Assembly: GCF_009650095.1 (NCBI RefSeq)
Contig: NZ_CP045915.1
Span: forward strand, 1,240,001 to 1,304,000
Direction of reading: 5' to 3'
Source: Gracilibacillus salitolerans
GTDB lineage: Bacteria > Bacillota > Bacilli > Bacillales > Amphibacillaceae
DNA: 64,000 nucleotides
The position numbers and the translations under genes were made by a program. Shown in pieces: positions 9,101 to 16,859 of this stretch; within the stretch, counting starts at the first letter, position 1; every line of letters begins with the position of its first letter. The notes under the pieces are model-generated. The model saw only the letters and a program-made list of their open reading frames with translations. It made no database searches and had not been told where the DNA came from.

Positions 9101-10280
9101 AGGAAAAGTAATGGCTGTCGATTATATGACAGGTGGAGAAGGTGTAGCCTACCATGATAATACACCTGGAAATATTGGGGGGTATTATCGATATGATGGG
9201 GTGGACATACGTAATCACCCGGATGGTACGTTTAATATCGGTTGGAATCAAGCGGAAGAATGGTATAAGTACAAGGTAGATATCGCAGAAGCTGGTGAAT
9301 ACGTATTAGATTTAAGTGTTACTAGTGATGTACAAGATAGCCAAGTAAGAGTATGGTTAGATGATGAAATAGATCTCACAGGTATCATCGATATTCCGCA
9401 AACTGGTGGAATGGATAACTGGACAAGTGTTATAAAAGAAAATATTTCATTACCAGAAGGTCAACATACGATTACAGTAGAAACAGTAAGTGGTGAATTT
9501 GATTTTCATCGTTTCACTTTTCACAATAGTGACGAGTATGAAGTAGTGGAACAAGAAGGTGTCTATCGTTCAGGAGCAGGTACCTTTGGTAAATCTGTAA
9601 CTGGTGTCAGTGCGTGGAGCAACTATATTGTCGAAACTGATATGCAGGTTGTGAATGGTGAAGGTGATGGCGGGATCTTGTTTAGAGCAAACAATCCAGG
9701 CCATGGTACAGAACTTAACCATAATAGTCCTGATATGGTGCAAGGCTATGTAGCTTATATCAATAATGATGGCGTACATCTAGGAAAGCTTAATTATAAT
9801 TGGAACTATTTAGATGGTGTCAGCCTTGATGAACCTATTGATGAATGGCAGCATGTTAAGGTTGCTGTCAATGGAACGAACATTAAGGTGTATGTTGGTG
9901 ATATGGAACATCCAAAAATTGATTATACCGATCATAGTGCTACAGCATTTACCCACGGAAAAGTAGGAGTCCGTAGTTTCTATAGTGATACAAAGTATGA
10001 TAATTTTCTTGTTAGGCCATATCCTGACTTTGACTCAACAAAAGAATTATTGGAAAAGTTTCATGATGATGATGACATTGATGATACTTTCTACGAGTTA
10101 CTTCAAGATAAATTGAAGCAAGCACAGCAGCATCAAGAGAAAGGGAAAGTTGAACAGGCGACAAAGCAGTTAGGTGATATGCTTAAGCATTTAGACAAGC
10201 AGAAAGAGAACGGGAAAATTTCTGATTTTGCATATCAAATTATTTATGATAGTGTGCAGCAGATGGTTGAAAACAAATAA
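6159..10280 (+). CDS. Large secreted multimodular GH43 protein with four CBM6-like repeats
   Basis: Secreted protein of 1373 residues starting at TTG, 9 bases after AAAAAGGAG. The signal peptide is MKLFRIFLFFAGILAIPSMS and cleavage is probably after SFA. Residues about 30-300 are a GH43 catalytic domain with candidate residues Asp46 (GEGDPYI), Asp142 (GIDGHVF) and Glu189 (TEGATVF). A concanavalin-like domain follows (about 305-490). Four CBM6-like repeats of about 150 residues begin near 494, 677, 828 and 977; each carries a GGEGxxYHD motif and a DDxxDLTGxxDxP motif. Between repeats 1 and 2 is the first strand of another concanavalin-like domain, and its remainder follows repeat 4 (about 1125-1285). 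The C-terminal 85 charged helical residues resemble the FIMAH/FIVAR type domain of Bacillus CAZymes. Probably acts on arabinose-containing polymers. Confidence 0.88.
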   Translation: MKLFRIFLFFAGILAIPSMSFAYSNPFDDLPESWKWDDGVFYGEGDPYILNHNGTYYLYVSTVDDKSGVKAWTSEDLVNWEYAGLVTEEPSTLAAYAPEVTYWNGAFYMYTSPGGNGHYVYKSESPLGPFELQTENLGMGIDGHVFIDDDGQWYFYGTGQDYISAHEMEDPYTFGPEINTGAEMNGWTEGATVFKRHGHYYMTYTGNHVWSNAYRIDYATSDSPTDNFEGSDSQNPILINSEGSNVGLGHNSIISGPDLDSEFIVYHSHAKPGRFMNIDRIGWNGGKMVVLGPTTSEQSDPQLPDFNDRFKREEVGSEWSTINGGDWSIVNNDDLYAMEQATIDDDSWYRQVTAHKTEANYTAEFNANMIEKGDSSNPRFGAVFSYQDEDNYGLAVLSPDNNRLETFFRVDGVELEWETSSLPEDFDYTALHKIRVEKEDTEFKIYVDGMHKQTRDIKDLVGGKIGYTTMDVHASFGYIATSNQVNGSNIFDVYKPLPGTIEAVHYNSGGEGKGYHSTKDEVSDTYRKDHVNIGPNPEGGLSVNSLQQEEWLNYNVNIEEEATYDFNIRMATAEEGSKVRLSLDDDTDLTGVVDVPNTEDQWQNISIDKVSLPQGKHSIKVEVIEGEVNFASFDVIKHQPVSLLFDDFNDGLDTGWDRYEGSWRVDTNMDSASAFDAPKPIPGSIEAAYYLPGGEGVGYHDRTTENIGGELRTDSVDIREKPGGGYVVGWNQTDEWLKYNADIQESGLYNLEIELATTFTDAEVRLWLDDDIDLTGVVDVPNTGGWNNWQTLTIKDIELPEGEHTLKLEIVTGEFDISTLNFRSFDVHKALPGMIEAIDYNLGGEGVAYHDKTETNAGGEFRDDGVDIKQDPEGGFAIDSFEEGEWINYNVNVAETGQYDLDLIADNANENTQVRILLNDETDVTGNVDIPVTETDTWMQVPIKDLELPEGKHTLKIEVVSGELSFSKMIFHTFDQHYELPGKVMAVDYMTGGEGVAYHDNTPGNIGGYYRYDGVDIRNHPDGTFNIGWNQAEEWYKYKVDIAEAGEYVLDLSVTSDVQDSQVRVWLDDEIDLTGIIDIPQTGGMDNWTSVIKENISLPEGQHTITVETVSGEFDFHRFTFHNSDEYEVVEQEGVYRSGAGTFGKSVTGVSAWSNYIVETDMQVVNGEGDGGILFRANNPGHGTELNHNSPDMVQGYVAYINNDGVHLGKLNYNWNYLDGVSLDEPIDEWQHVKVAVNGTNIKVYVGDMEHPKIDYTDHSATAFTHGKVGVRSFYSDTKYDNFLVRPYPDFDSTKELLEKFHDDDDIDDTFYELLQDKLKQAQQHQEKGKVEQATKQLGDMLKHLDKQKENGKISDFAYQIIYDSVQQMVENK

Positions 10281-10297
10281 TGTTATTACAATTGTGT

Positions 10298-10330
10298 GGG
10301 CTTATTCTGTTTTGGATAAGCCCTTTTTTT
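10298..10330 (+). terminator. Rho-independent terminator of the GH43 genes
   Basis: Stem GGGCTTATTC / GATAAGCCC followed by seven T residues. A textbook intrinsic terminator. Confidence 0.9.
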
Positions 10331-10439
10331 GCTATATTATGTTTGGGGTGTAGAGACAATTCAGACAAATGAAAACAAGACAGCTCCTTAATTTGTTACA
10401 CTAGTTTTAAGATAAAAAGGTTATAAGGGAGGACCACGT

Positions 10440-11435
10440 ATGTCAGAGAGATTTAAAGCATTACTTGTAAATAAAGAAAACGAAGAATTTTCAGTTGGTG
10501 TGAAGGAATTAACCTTTCAAGATTTACCAGAAGGAGAGGTATTAATTCGTGTTCACTATTCTGGAATAAACTATAAAGATAGCTTTGCTGCTAATCCTAA
10601 TGGCAATATTGTCAAAGATTATCCGTTTGTACCTGGTATTGATTTAGCAGGCGTTGTTGTTTCATCTGATGATCCACAGTTTAAAGAGGGAGACAAGGTG
10701 ATTGCGACTAGCTATGAGATCGGTGTTTCCCATTATGGAGGATACAGTGAGTATGCACGTATTCCATCCGAATGGATTGTTCCACTTCCAGAAGGTCTTT
10801 CATTAAAAGAAGCAATGATTATTGGGACTGCTGGTTTTACTGCAGCATTATCTGTTCAACTTTTAGAAGAAAATAATCTATCACCTGAAAAAGGAAAGGT
10901 GCTAGTCACAGGGGCGACTGGTGGAGTGGGTAGTTTTGCTGTATCCATTCTTGCTTCTCTCGGTTATCAGGTGGAAGCTAGTACAGGTAAAGAATCAGAG
11001 CATAATTATTTGCGTAGACTCGGAGCGGATACCATTATTTCTCGTGAAGAAGTATATGATGGGAAACTCAGAGCATTAGGAAAACAAAAATGGGTCGCAG
11101 CCGTTGATCCTGTAGGTGGTGAACCTCTTGCCTATGTCCTAAGCCAAATTCAATACGGGGGTTCGGTTGCGGTTAGCGGGTTAACAGCTGGGACAAAACT
11201 GCCATCTACTGTTTTTCCATTTATCTTGAGAGGTGTTAATTTGCTTGGGATTGACTCTGTGTATTGTCCGATGGATACAAGAGTAAAAACATGGCAACGT
11301 CTAGCGACAGATATAAAACCTTTTAATTTGGAGGAGTTTGTTTCACGCGAAATTACTTTAGAACAGCTTTCTGAGTTTCTTCCTGCATTATTAAAAGGGA
11401 AACAAAGAGGAAGAATGATTGTTAAAATTATTTAA
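10440..11435 (+). CDS. YhdH/YhfP-type quinone oxidoreductase (MDR superfamily)
   Basis: Zinc-free medium-chain dehydrogenase/reductase, 331 residues, of the YhdH/YhfP/AcuI group. Known members reduce acrylyl-CoA or quinones with NADPH. The N-terminal GroES-like domain (about 1-130) contains SGINYKDSFAANPNGNIVKD and PFVPGIDLAGVV, both hallmarks of this group. The Rossmann domain carries the NADPH motif VTGATGGVGSFA (about 155-166). The ribosome site GGGAGGA precedes the ATG. It is a single-gene unit with terminators on both sides. Physiological substrate unknown; acrylyl-CoA reductase activity is one possibility. Confidence 0.88.
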   Translation: MSERFKALLVNKENEEFSVGVKELTFQDLPEGEVLIRVHYSGINYKDSFAANPNGNIVKDYPFVPGIDLAGVVVSSDDPQFKEGDKVIATSYEIGVSHYGGYSEYARIPSEWIVPLPEGLSLKEAMIIGTAGFTAALSVQLLEENNLSPEKGKVLVTGATGGVGSFAVSILASLGYQVEASTGKESEHNYLRRLGADTIISREEVYDGKLRALGKQKWVAAVDPVGGEPLAYVLSQIQYGGSVAVSGLTAGTKLPSTVFPFILRGVNLLGIDSVYCPMDTRVKTWQRLATDIKPFNLEEFVSREITLEQLSEFLPALLKGKQRGRMIVKII

Positions 11436-11449
11436 ATAAATAGTGATAT

Positions 11450-11507
11450 AAACAGGGTCGGATATCACAGAATCGCTTTGGATATGCTTTTATCCACTGT
11501 TTTTTTA
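11450..11507 (+). terminator. Terminator after the oxidoreductase gene
   Basis: AACAG and GGATA on the left pair with TATCC and CTGTT on the right, followed by seven T residues. The stem has an internal loop. A small inner hairpin GGATA-TGCTTT-TATCC could also serve. Confidence 0.6.
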
Positions 11508-11821
11508 CTTTTCTAACACATCATAAGTTTTCTTTTCGATGTTTGGCTTGATCCGCGCCAAAGAATGAATACACATCCTTCATCAATGATACTTTTATTA
11601 CCATAACCATATTTCTAAATGCTGGATCGATTAAATTTTAGTAAGAAAGGAGCGCGGGGAATAATGAATGAAAATAAATGTATTTTAGGTGTAGTTACAC
11701 CACCTTGGTATACAGAATAAAAAGGATTCGGAAATCGGGCAAGATACTGTCAGAAGTGCGTTTTTGAGATGTGTAGGATTACAGTTTTACACATTCTTTT
11801 ACAAAGGTTGTTAAAAAAATT
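11508..11821. other. Intergenic stretch upstream of ectD with no convincing gene
   Basis: About 310 bases without a supported gene. It contains an 18-codon ORF (11664-11720) behind an AAAGGAG-like site, encoding a peptide beginning MNENKCILGVVTPPW. It looks like the broken 5' end of a lost gene or chance, and I do not annotate it as a gene. Confidence 0.4.
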
Positions 11822-11846
11822 GTTTATTGATTGTTACAAAGGGTAG
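11822..11846 (+). promoter_or_regulatory. Candidate SigB-type promoter of ectD
   Basis: GTTTAT, a 13-base spacer, then GGGTAG. This is one mismatch per half from the general-stress consensus GTTTAA-N12-15-GGGTAT. It lies 46 bases upstream of the ectD start. General-stress control fits an osmoprotectant gene, but the match alone does not prove it; no comparably good SigA promoter was seen here. Confidence 0.45.
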
Positions 11847-11891
11847 ACTGTAAACGTAAAAAACTAATACCTGACAAGGAGTGAAAGAATT

Positions 11892-12824
11892 ATGAAAGAT
11901 TTATATTCTTCTAGAATCAAAGGCATGCCTTCTATTTTGGAAAGAAAAGATCCAATAATTCACAACTCAACAGCAGAGGATGGTCCTTTACAACAAAAGG
12001 AATTAGATTTTTACGAGAAAAATGGTTATCTATTTAAACAGAACTTTTTTTCTAAGGAAGAGGTAAAGGTATTACAGCAAGAGTTAAAACGTAATATGAA
12101 TGACAATCAGTCTTCTGATGAACCTTACGTCGTTAGAGAAACTGGTGGCGACGAAATACGTTCAGTATTTGATGTGCATAACAACGATGAATTTTTCCAC
12201 AATTTATCGTCCTATGAACGTATTGTTGAGATTGCACAACATTTGCTAGGAAGTCAGGTTTACATAAACCAATCACGGATTAATTTTAAACCTGGCTTTA
12301 AAGGAAAAGGCTTTTATTGGCATTCTGATTTTGAAACCTGGCATATGGAAGATGGAATGCCTAATATGCGTGCTGTTAGTTGCAGTATTATTTTAACGGA
12401 CAACTATTCTTACAACGGTCCACTATTATTAATTCCTGGTTCCCATCGTTACTTTGTACAGTGTGTTGGGGAAACACCTGAAAATCATTTTGAACAGTCC
12501 TTGAAAATGCAAAATATCGGTGTACCAGATCATGATAGTATTAACTGGTTATTAGAAAAAGGCGGAAGAATAGACAGCGCTACAGGACCGGCTGGGTCAG
12601 TATTATTCTTTGAATCTAATACCATGCATGGTTCTAATAGTAATATTTCGCCACTGCCACGTAGTAATGTATTTTTTGTCTTTAACAGTATTGAAAATAA
12701 ATTGGTGGAACCATTCGCGGATGTTTCTGCAAGACCAGAGTTTGTTGCAAATCGTACAAATATTAAACCGATCGAACCGAAACATTTTAATCTTAATAGG
12801 AGAAAAGTGTATTTACATCAATAA
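11892..12824 (+). CDS. ectD: Ectoine hydroxylase
   Basis: Fe(II)/2-oxoglutarate-dependent dioxygenase that converts ectoine to 5-hydroxyectoine in the cytoplasm. Length is 310 residues, about that of characterised EctD enzymes. The family signature is intact: FYWHSDFETWHMEDGMPNMR supplies iron ligands His144 and Asp146, and TMHGSN supplies His246. This spacing is almost identical to the Virgibacillus salexigens enzyme as I recall it (His146, Asp148, His248). The NGPLLLIPGSHRYF stretch contains the substrate-pocket region. ATG is preceded by AAGGAG. The ectABC synthesis genes are not in the window, so ectoine must be made elsewhere or imported. Monocistronic, with its own terminator. Confidence 0.95.
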   Translation: MKDLYSSRIKGMPSILERKDPIIHNSTAEDGPLQQKELDFYEKNGYLFKQNFFSKEEVKVLQQELKRNMNDNQSSDEPYVVRETGGDEIRSVFDVHNNDEFFHNLSSYERIVEIAQHLLGSQVYINQSRINFKPGFKGKGFYWHSDFETWHMEDGMPNMRAVSCSIILTDNYSYNGPLLLIPGSHRYFVQCVGETPENHFEQSLKMQNIGVPDHDSINWLLEKGGRIDSATGPAGSVLFFESNTMHGSNSNISPLPRSNVFFVFNSIENKLVEPFADVSARPEFVANRTNIKPIEPKHFNLNRRKVYLHQ

Positions 12825-12830
12825 ATTAAG

Positions 12831-12862
12831 AGCCCCGCTAAAAAGAGTTGTTTAGTGGGGCT
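12831..12862 (+). terminator. Terminator of ectD
   Basis: Perfect-looking stem AGCCCCGCTAAA / TTTAGTGGGGCT (one G-U) followed by TTAATTTATT. Confidence 0.85.
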
Positions 12863-13149
12863 TTAATTTATTATAGAAATCTTTTATTATTCGAAAAGTG
12901 TTCTATTATCTGCTTGTCCGGGAGAGTCAATCTCATCTTCATCGTAAGAGGAAAAATACTTTATCATGGTCTTCTTTGAAAAAAATACTAGTAGTTAGTC
13001 TTTTTGGAGTCCATAGAAAACCCGCCGTGGATTGGTTAGTTGTTTGGCAATATCCGTTTTTAAAATAGACAAAGTACAGTTGCCGATCTTTACATATTAA
13101 TGGGTATTTCAATTTTCGGATACATATAAATAGTAGCTGTACGTAATGC

Positions 13150-13378
13150 CTATACTGAAAAAGATGTTTCGGCGTGATATTCACTTAATTGTGCAATTTC
13201 CTCTCGGATAGCATTGTTTTTTTGTTCTAATTGATCGAACTGTTCATTCAATTGATTATACTAATCAGCGAAATATTCAAGTAATTGTCGATATGATTAA
13301 ATCGCTTATCAATTAATTGGAATCGATGTTCCCTTTCATCAAGTCGTTCATTCGCTTTGATTTTTCTTCTCTAGTTTA
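13150..13378 (-). pseudogene. Decayed coiled-coil protein fragment
   Basis: The minus strand reads as two overlapping pieces of one charged coiled-coil protein. An upstream piece contains KIKANERLDEREHRFQLI and HIDNYL and runs into a stop. A downstream piece in another frame contains NEQFDQLEQKNNAIREEIAQL and ends at a TAG at 13150-13152. No start codon or ribosome site is in frame for the upstream piece, which is preceded by a stop. This looks like a frameshifted remnant. The 627-bp stretch between ectD and the SASP gene holds nothing else I can support. Parent family not recognised. Confidence 0.45.
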
Positions 13379-13532
13379 ATGTAGCCAATTAATGCTCATA
13401 AATTCTAGTTGAATGTAAAACATAATAATAAAGGGAGATATGTAAAGAGACAATAAGTAACCGAAAACCAATGAAAGATAGTGAAAACGAGCCATGATGG
13501 TGAAGATATTCCAAGGAAAGGATATAAATAAA

Positions 13533-13799
13533 ATGGTAAATAAGAATAAAATACTTGTTCCAGAAGCTCGAGAGGGATTGGATCAATTAAAAGCAAAAAT
13601 TGCTAATACAAATGATCCTCAAAAGGCAAAATACGAAGTAGCAGCAGAACAACAAGTATCACTTAACAAAGGGTATAATGGGAATATTAAAGCTAAAGAT
13701 GCCGGAAAAATAGGTGGGCATATAGGCGGTAATATGGTCCAGGAATTAGTCAAGATGGGGCAACAACAGCTTCATCAAAATCGTAACGATTCAAAATAA
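13533..13799 (+). CDS. Alpha/beta-type small acid-soluble spore protein
   Basis: DNA-binding spore protein of 88 residues that coats and protects spore DNA and is degraded at germination. The family signature is present: KILVPEAREGLDQLK at the N-terminus, KYEVAAEQ with the Glu where the germination protease GPR cuts, and GGHIGGNMVQELVKMGQQQL at the C-terminus. A stretch of about 11 residues (AKIANTNDPQK) is inserted between the LDQLK and KYEVA segments relative to classic SspA/SspB, as in a divergent SASP subgroup. I chose ATG 13533 (site AAGGAAAGGA) over the upstream start at 13494, which would add a non-SASP leader. Expected to be SigG-dependent. It marks the organism as a spore former. Confidence 0.9.
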   Translation: MVNKNKILVPEAREGLDQLKAKIANTNDPQKAKYEVAAEQQVSLNKGYNGNIKAKDAGKIGGHIGGNMVQELVKMGQQQLHQNRNDSK

Positions 13800-13814
13800 A
13801 TAACGAAGTAATGA

Positions 13815-13854
13815 AAGGGTCAGTTTTAGGATTAGTTGTGCCAAACTGGCCCTT
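13815..13854 (+). terminator. Terminator of the SASP gene
   Basis: Stem AAGGG-CAGTTT / AAACTG-CCCTT with a loop of about 13 bases. The U tail is weak. Confidence 0.6.
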
Positions 13855-14183
13855 AACTTACATATGCATAGTCTAAATCAACGTTAGAAGGTATCAGCTT
13901 TTAGCCTTTTTAATAAATTGCAGAAGAGGAAGCTTAATAAAAGCATGTTATTTATACCTTAAGTGTAATAGTAATATTAATATGTTAAGAAAGGATAACC
14001 TAGCAACAGGAAGAAAGTCGATTAAGGACTGAAGAATAAGTCTAAGGCTCTGCTGTGGCGACAGTTTTCTTTATAAAAAACTAATTAGGGAGAGTTCTCA
14101 CCTATCAATGTCATTATAATGAATGAGAATCGTCTCTTTGCCTCACACTAAATCCATCTTTAATCATAAGTTGGTGTGATACG
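13855..14183. other. Intergenic stretch before uvsE, nothing recognised
   Basis: About 330 bases between the SASP terminator and uvsE. No ORF with a ribosome site, no clear repeat and no recognised RNA on either strand. It presumably carries the uvsE promoter, but no strong match was found. Confidence 0.4.
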
Positions 14184-15137
14184 ATGATACTTAGGTTCGG
14201 TTACGTCTCAATGGCGCTTTCGCTTTGGGAAGCGTCTCCTTCTCGAACGTTAACGTTTACGAATTGGAAGAAGTTAAATAAAGAGGATAGAAAAGAAAAA
14301 CTTTATTATCTTACGAAACAAAATTTAAGAAACACAATTCGTATTCTTCATTACAACATTGCACATGGTATAGACGTCTATCGAATGTCATCCTCACTTG
14401 TACCACTAGCTACACATCCAGAGGTAAGATGGGATTTTATAACTCCTTTTACTTCACTCTTTAAAGAGATTGGAGTACTAGTACAAAAACATAAGCTACG
14501 CGTCAGCTTCCATCCGAATCAATTCACCTTGTTCACTAGTCCGCAGAACCATGTTACAGAAAATGCAATTGTTGCTATGACTTATCATTATGACATGTTG
14601 AAAGCGATGGGAATAGAAAGACAAGCAACGATGAACATCCATGTCGGTGGTGCTTATGGTAACAAAGAAGAGGCGATTGATCGATTTAACAAAAATTTTG
14701 TGAAGCTTGATAAGGATATTCGCATGCAAACGACTCTAGAAAACGATGATAAGACATATACTGCAGAAGAAACGTTACAAGTTTGTGAGAAAAACGGTGT
14801 CCCTTTTGTTTTTGATTATCATCACCATTGGGCAAACCCCGGAGAGGGAGCATGGGAGGAGTTACTCCCGAGAATTTTTGCTACTTGGGAAGGAACAGGT
14901 AATCCTCCTAAATTTCACTTATCCTCTCCTAAATCGAAAAAATTGATACGAGCACATGCTGATTATGTGGATATTGATTTTGCGAAAGACTTTATAAAAG
15001 CCTTAAAGGCATATGGAAAATCAGTGGATATCATGATTGAGGCGAAAGCGAAGGATAGGGCAGCATTAAAGCTCGTAGAAGAGTTAGGTAAATGGCGTGG
15101 TTTTAAGCGAATAAATGGAGGAGCGATAGAGGTATAG
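14184..15137 (+). CDS. uvsE: UV damage endonuclease UvsE/UvdE
   Basis: TIM-barrel endonuclease that nicks DNA 5' to UV photoproducts and other lesions, starting an alternative excision repair path. It is 317 residues, the usual length for Bacillus UvsE. The N-terminus LRFGYVSMALSLWEASPSRT and the segments SFHPNQFTLFTSP, NIHVGGAYGNK, TLENDDKTYTAEETLQVCE and VFDYHHHWANP carry the metal-binding His, Glu and Asp residues of the family. ATG 14184 matches the family N-terminus, although its ribosome site (TTGGTGTGA) is weak. In Bacillus this enzyme contributes to spore UV resistance, which fits the neighbouring SASP gene. Confidence 0.95.
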   Translation: MILRFGYVSMALSLWEASPSRTLTFTNWKKLNKEDRKEKLYYLTKQNLRNTIRILHYNIAHGIDVYRMSSSLVPLATHPEVRWDFITPFTSLFKEIGVLVQKHKLRVSFHPNQFTLFTSPQNHVTENAIVAMTYHYDMLKAMGIERQATMNIHVGGAYGNKEEAIDRFNKNFVKLDKDIRMQTTLENDDKTYTAEETLQVCEKNGVPFVFDYHHHWANPGEGAWEELLPRIFATWEGTGNPPKFHLSSPKSKKLIRAHADYVDIDFAKDFIKALKAYGKSVDIMIEAKAKDRAALKLVEELGKWRGFKRINGGAIEV

Positions 15138-15214
15138 AATTAGTCGTTCCTAGAAAGGTAAAAGGAATAATAATTACATTAAGTGCCATTATTAAAGAAA
15201 AAAGGGTGAGAGTA

Positions 15215-15406
15215 GTGGGAGCAATTGAACGAAACGGATATAGGTTTGAACCAGAATATAGTGTGATTAATCAAAATGGTGCTATCCATGTTTATGAACA
15301 AGGTGATTTTAGAGAAGAACTGAAATTCATCTTTTCTGGAAAATATCCTGAAGCTAGCCAAATAGAAGAAATCGTTGAAACCTATTGCCAGCAACACAAT
15401 ATATAG
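15215..15406 (+). CDS. Small YbxH-like protein of unknown function
   Basis: A 63-residue cytoplasmic protein. I chose GTG 15215, preceded by AAAGGGTGAG, because the product then begins with GAIERNGYRFEPEYSV, which resembles the N-terminus of Bacillus YbxH (DUF5370). The remaining text is a short beta-rich stretch (GAIHVYEQGDFREELKF) and a helical, acidic C-terminus ending in CQQHNI. It has no membrane segment. It follows uvsE by 77 bases and may be cotranscribed with it. Function is unknown in the family; the family call is from memory. Confidence 0.65.
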   Translation: MGAIERNGYRFEPEYSVINQNGAIHVYEQGDFREELKFIFSGKYPEASQIEEIVETYCQQHNI

Positions 15407-15469
15407 GAGAAGAGTTTATCTGGCTTAACAAGAAAGTCAATGAGGAAAATGTTAAAGTAATGAAGTGAA

Positions 15470-15503
15470 TTAGGGACTACCTCAGTGATTTAGGTGTCCC
15501 TAA
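15470..15503 (+). terminator. Terminator after the ybxH-like gene
   Basis: Stem TTAGGGAC-ACCT / AGGT-GTCCCTAA followed by TAAAAATTTT. The rest of 15504-15738 holds no supported gene. Confidence 0.75.
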
Positions 15504-15738
15504 TAAAAATTTTATGATGATTTCTTTCCTAAAGGATCAAATGCTTGTCTCTTGAAATGAGCAGACTACACATAATTTTTGATGTGCTAAAGCTATTATC
15601 GATCGAGGTGGAGTGCTTCAAATTCTTTCGACTTATCTTATGGGTCCACCGATTGGAATTGAGTAAACGAAGGTGAATCATTTCCAAATTGAAAATCACA
15701 AAAGATGGAATGTGATTTGTTTTCATTGGATAGGATTA

Positions 15739-16839
15739 TTAACTATGTCCTGCCAATTCTGCAATCTCTTTATAAATAGTTGAATAAATTTCATCAATTA
15801 CCGCAAAATCAACGGCATCGATATATATTTTTTCTAATTTATCATGTAATAATTTGGCTTCCTGCAAATAAGTGATGCCATCTTTCATTTTTTGCTTATA
15901 GCTTTTCGTATAATAGGTAATGTCTGATTTATACTTTTCATCCGTACCAGGTGTGATCGTTTGCTTGTATAAGTCGACAATTTCATCCCCTTGACGCTTA
16001 GGGAAATATTCATGTGGATCGGTACTATCAAATATACAGACGCCTAGTTCGCGGATGACAACCATATCTATACTTTCCGGGTCAAATCCACAGTGATACA
16101 TTTCAACATCAAAGCCACTTTCTTCAGCAGCAGCGGCAACTTTTTTTAGTAGTGTTGATTTACCAGTACCAGCACGCCCTTTAATAAAGTAACGCTTCGT
16201 CAACTCCTCGGTAATAGACGGAATAAAATCAACGACACCCTTTGGGGTAGATGCACCGAAAAAGCGATGTCGGACGACAGCATTTCCGTGAGTACTTGTT
16301 TTATTGAGCAAAATCTTTTGAATTAGTTCTTCAGTAACTTGATTTGCTTTGTTAAGATCCATTTCATTAATGTATATATCCTCTAAGTAATCGTGTATGT
16401 GAAGCCCTTCTGCAAAACAGTCATACGCCGAATGAAATGCCTCACTTATTTTGGTCTGCAACTCATTGATCTCATCTTGACTTTCTTTTAGCTTGGTTTT
16501 ATCCCAAGCAACTCCAAGGTTGACATATTTTTCAATTGCCCCAGGGGTTTTTGGCTCTAAAATATGTGGAGCAGTTGCATCAAAAATTCCAAATTGAAGT
16601 GCTGGAATAATAAGCCCGTCTAATGAATCATTGTCTGATGAACAATGAATCCGCTCGATACGATAACCCTGCTGTACCCAGGAATCTGCCAGCTTTTTCA
16701 ACATCGTGGATTTTCCTGTACCAGGACCACCTTTTAATAAAAGTATATGCTCTAACTCTTGCATATTCGATTCGAACAGGTTGTAGAATCCCTTTGCTGT
16801 GTTTCCACCAGCATAGTAGTTAATCACTTTTCTTGACAA
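15739..16839 (-). CDS. Tandem P-loop ATPase (PRK06851-like)
   Basis: Minus-strand gene with two P-loop NTPase halves in one chain. From TTG 16839 the product has 366 residues: half one has GGPGTGKSTMLKKLADS, half two GRAGTGKSTLLKKVAAA. The halves align over their length: RIERIHCSSDNDSLDGLIIP with DVEMYHCGFDPESIDMVVI, and FGIFDATAPH with VCIFDSTDPH, so this is an internal duplication. I prefer TTG 16839 (site AAAGGGGTGGTGA) over the GTGs at 16848 and 16845, which overlap that site. The family is an uncharacterised Firmicutes NTPase group; no partner or substrate is known to me. It is monocistronic and points away from uvsE. Confidence 0.75.
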   Translation of the reverse strand: MSRKVINYYAGGNTAKGFYNLFESNMQELEHILLLKGGPGTGKSTMLKKLADSWVQQGYRIERIHCSSDNDSLDGLIIPALQFGIFDATAPHILEPKTPGAIEKYVNLGVAWDKTKLKESQDEINELQTKISEAFHSAYDCFAEGLHIHDYLEDIYINEMDLNKANQVTEELIQKILLNKTSTHGNAVVRHRFFGASTPKGVVDFIPSITEELTKRYFIKGRAGTGKSTLLKKVAAAAEESGFDVEMYHCGFDPESIDMVVIRELGVCIFDSTDPHEYFPKRQGDEIVDLYKQTITPGTDEKYKSDITYYTKSYKQKMKDGITYLQEAKLLHDKLEKIYIDAVDFAVIDEIYSTIYKEIAELAGHS

Positions 16840-16859
16840 AATCACCACCCCTTTGTATA

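Noticed and set aside
11664..11720. 18-codon ORF behind an AAAGGAG-like site upstream of ectD
   Set aside because: Too short, no family recognised, and no promoter or terminator of its own. Could be a gene remnant (GVVTPPW looks like a protein start), but the evidence is too thin.
12939..13184. 81-codon minus-strand ORF between ectD and the SASP gene
   Set aside because: No ribosome site and no recognisable protein features; it conflicts with the better coiled-coil remnant reading at 13150-13378.
15529..15726. 65-codon minus-strand ORF after the ybxH-like gene
   Set aside because: No start signal, low-complexity residue pattern, not resembling any family; treated as chance.
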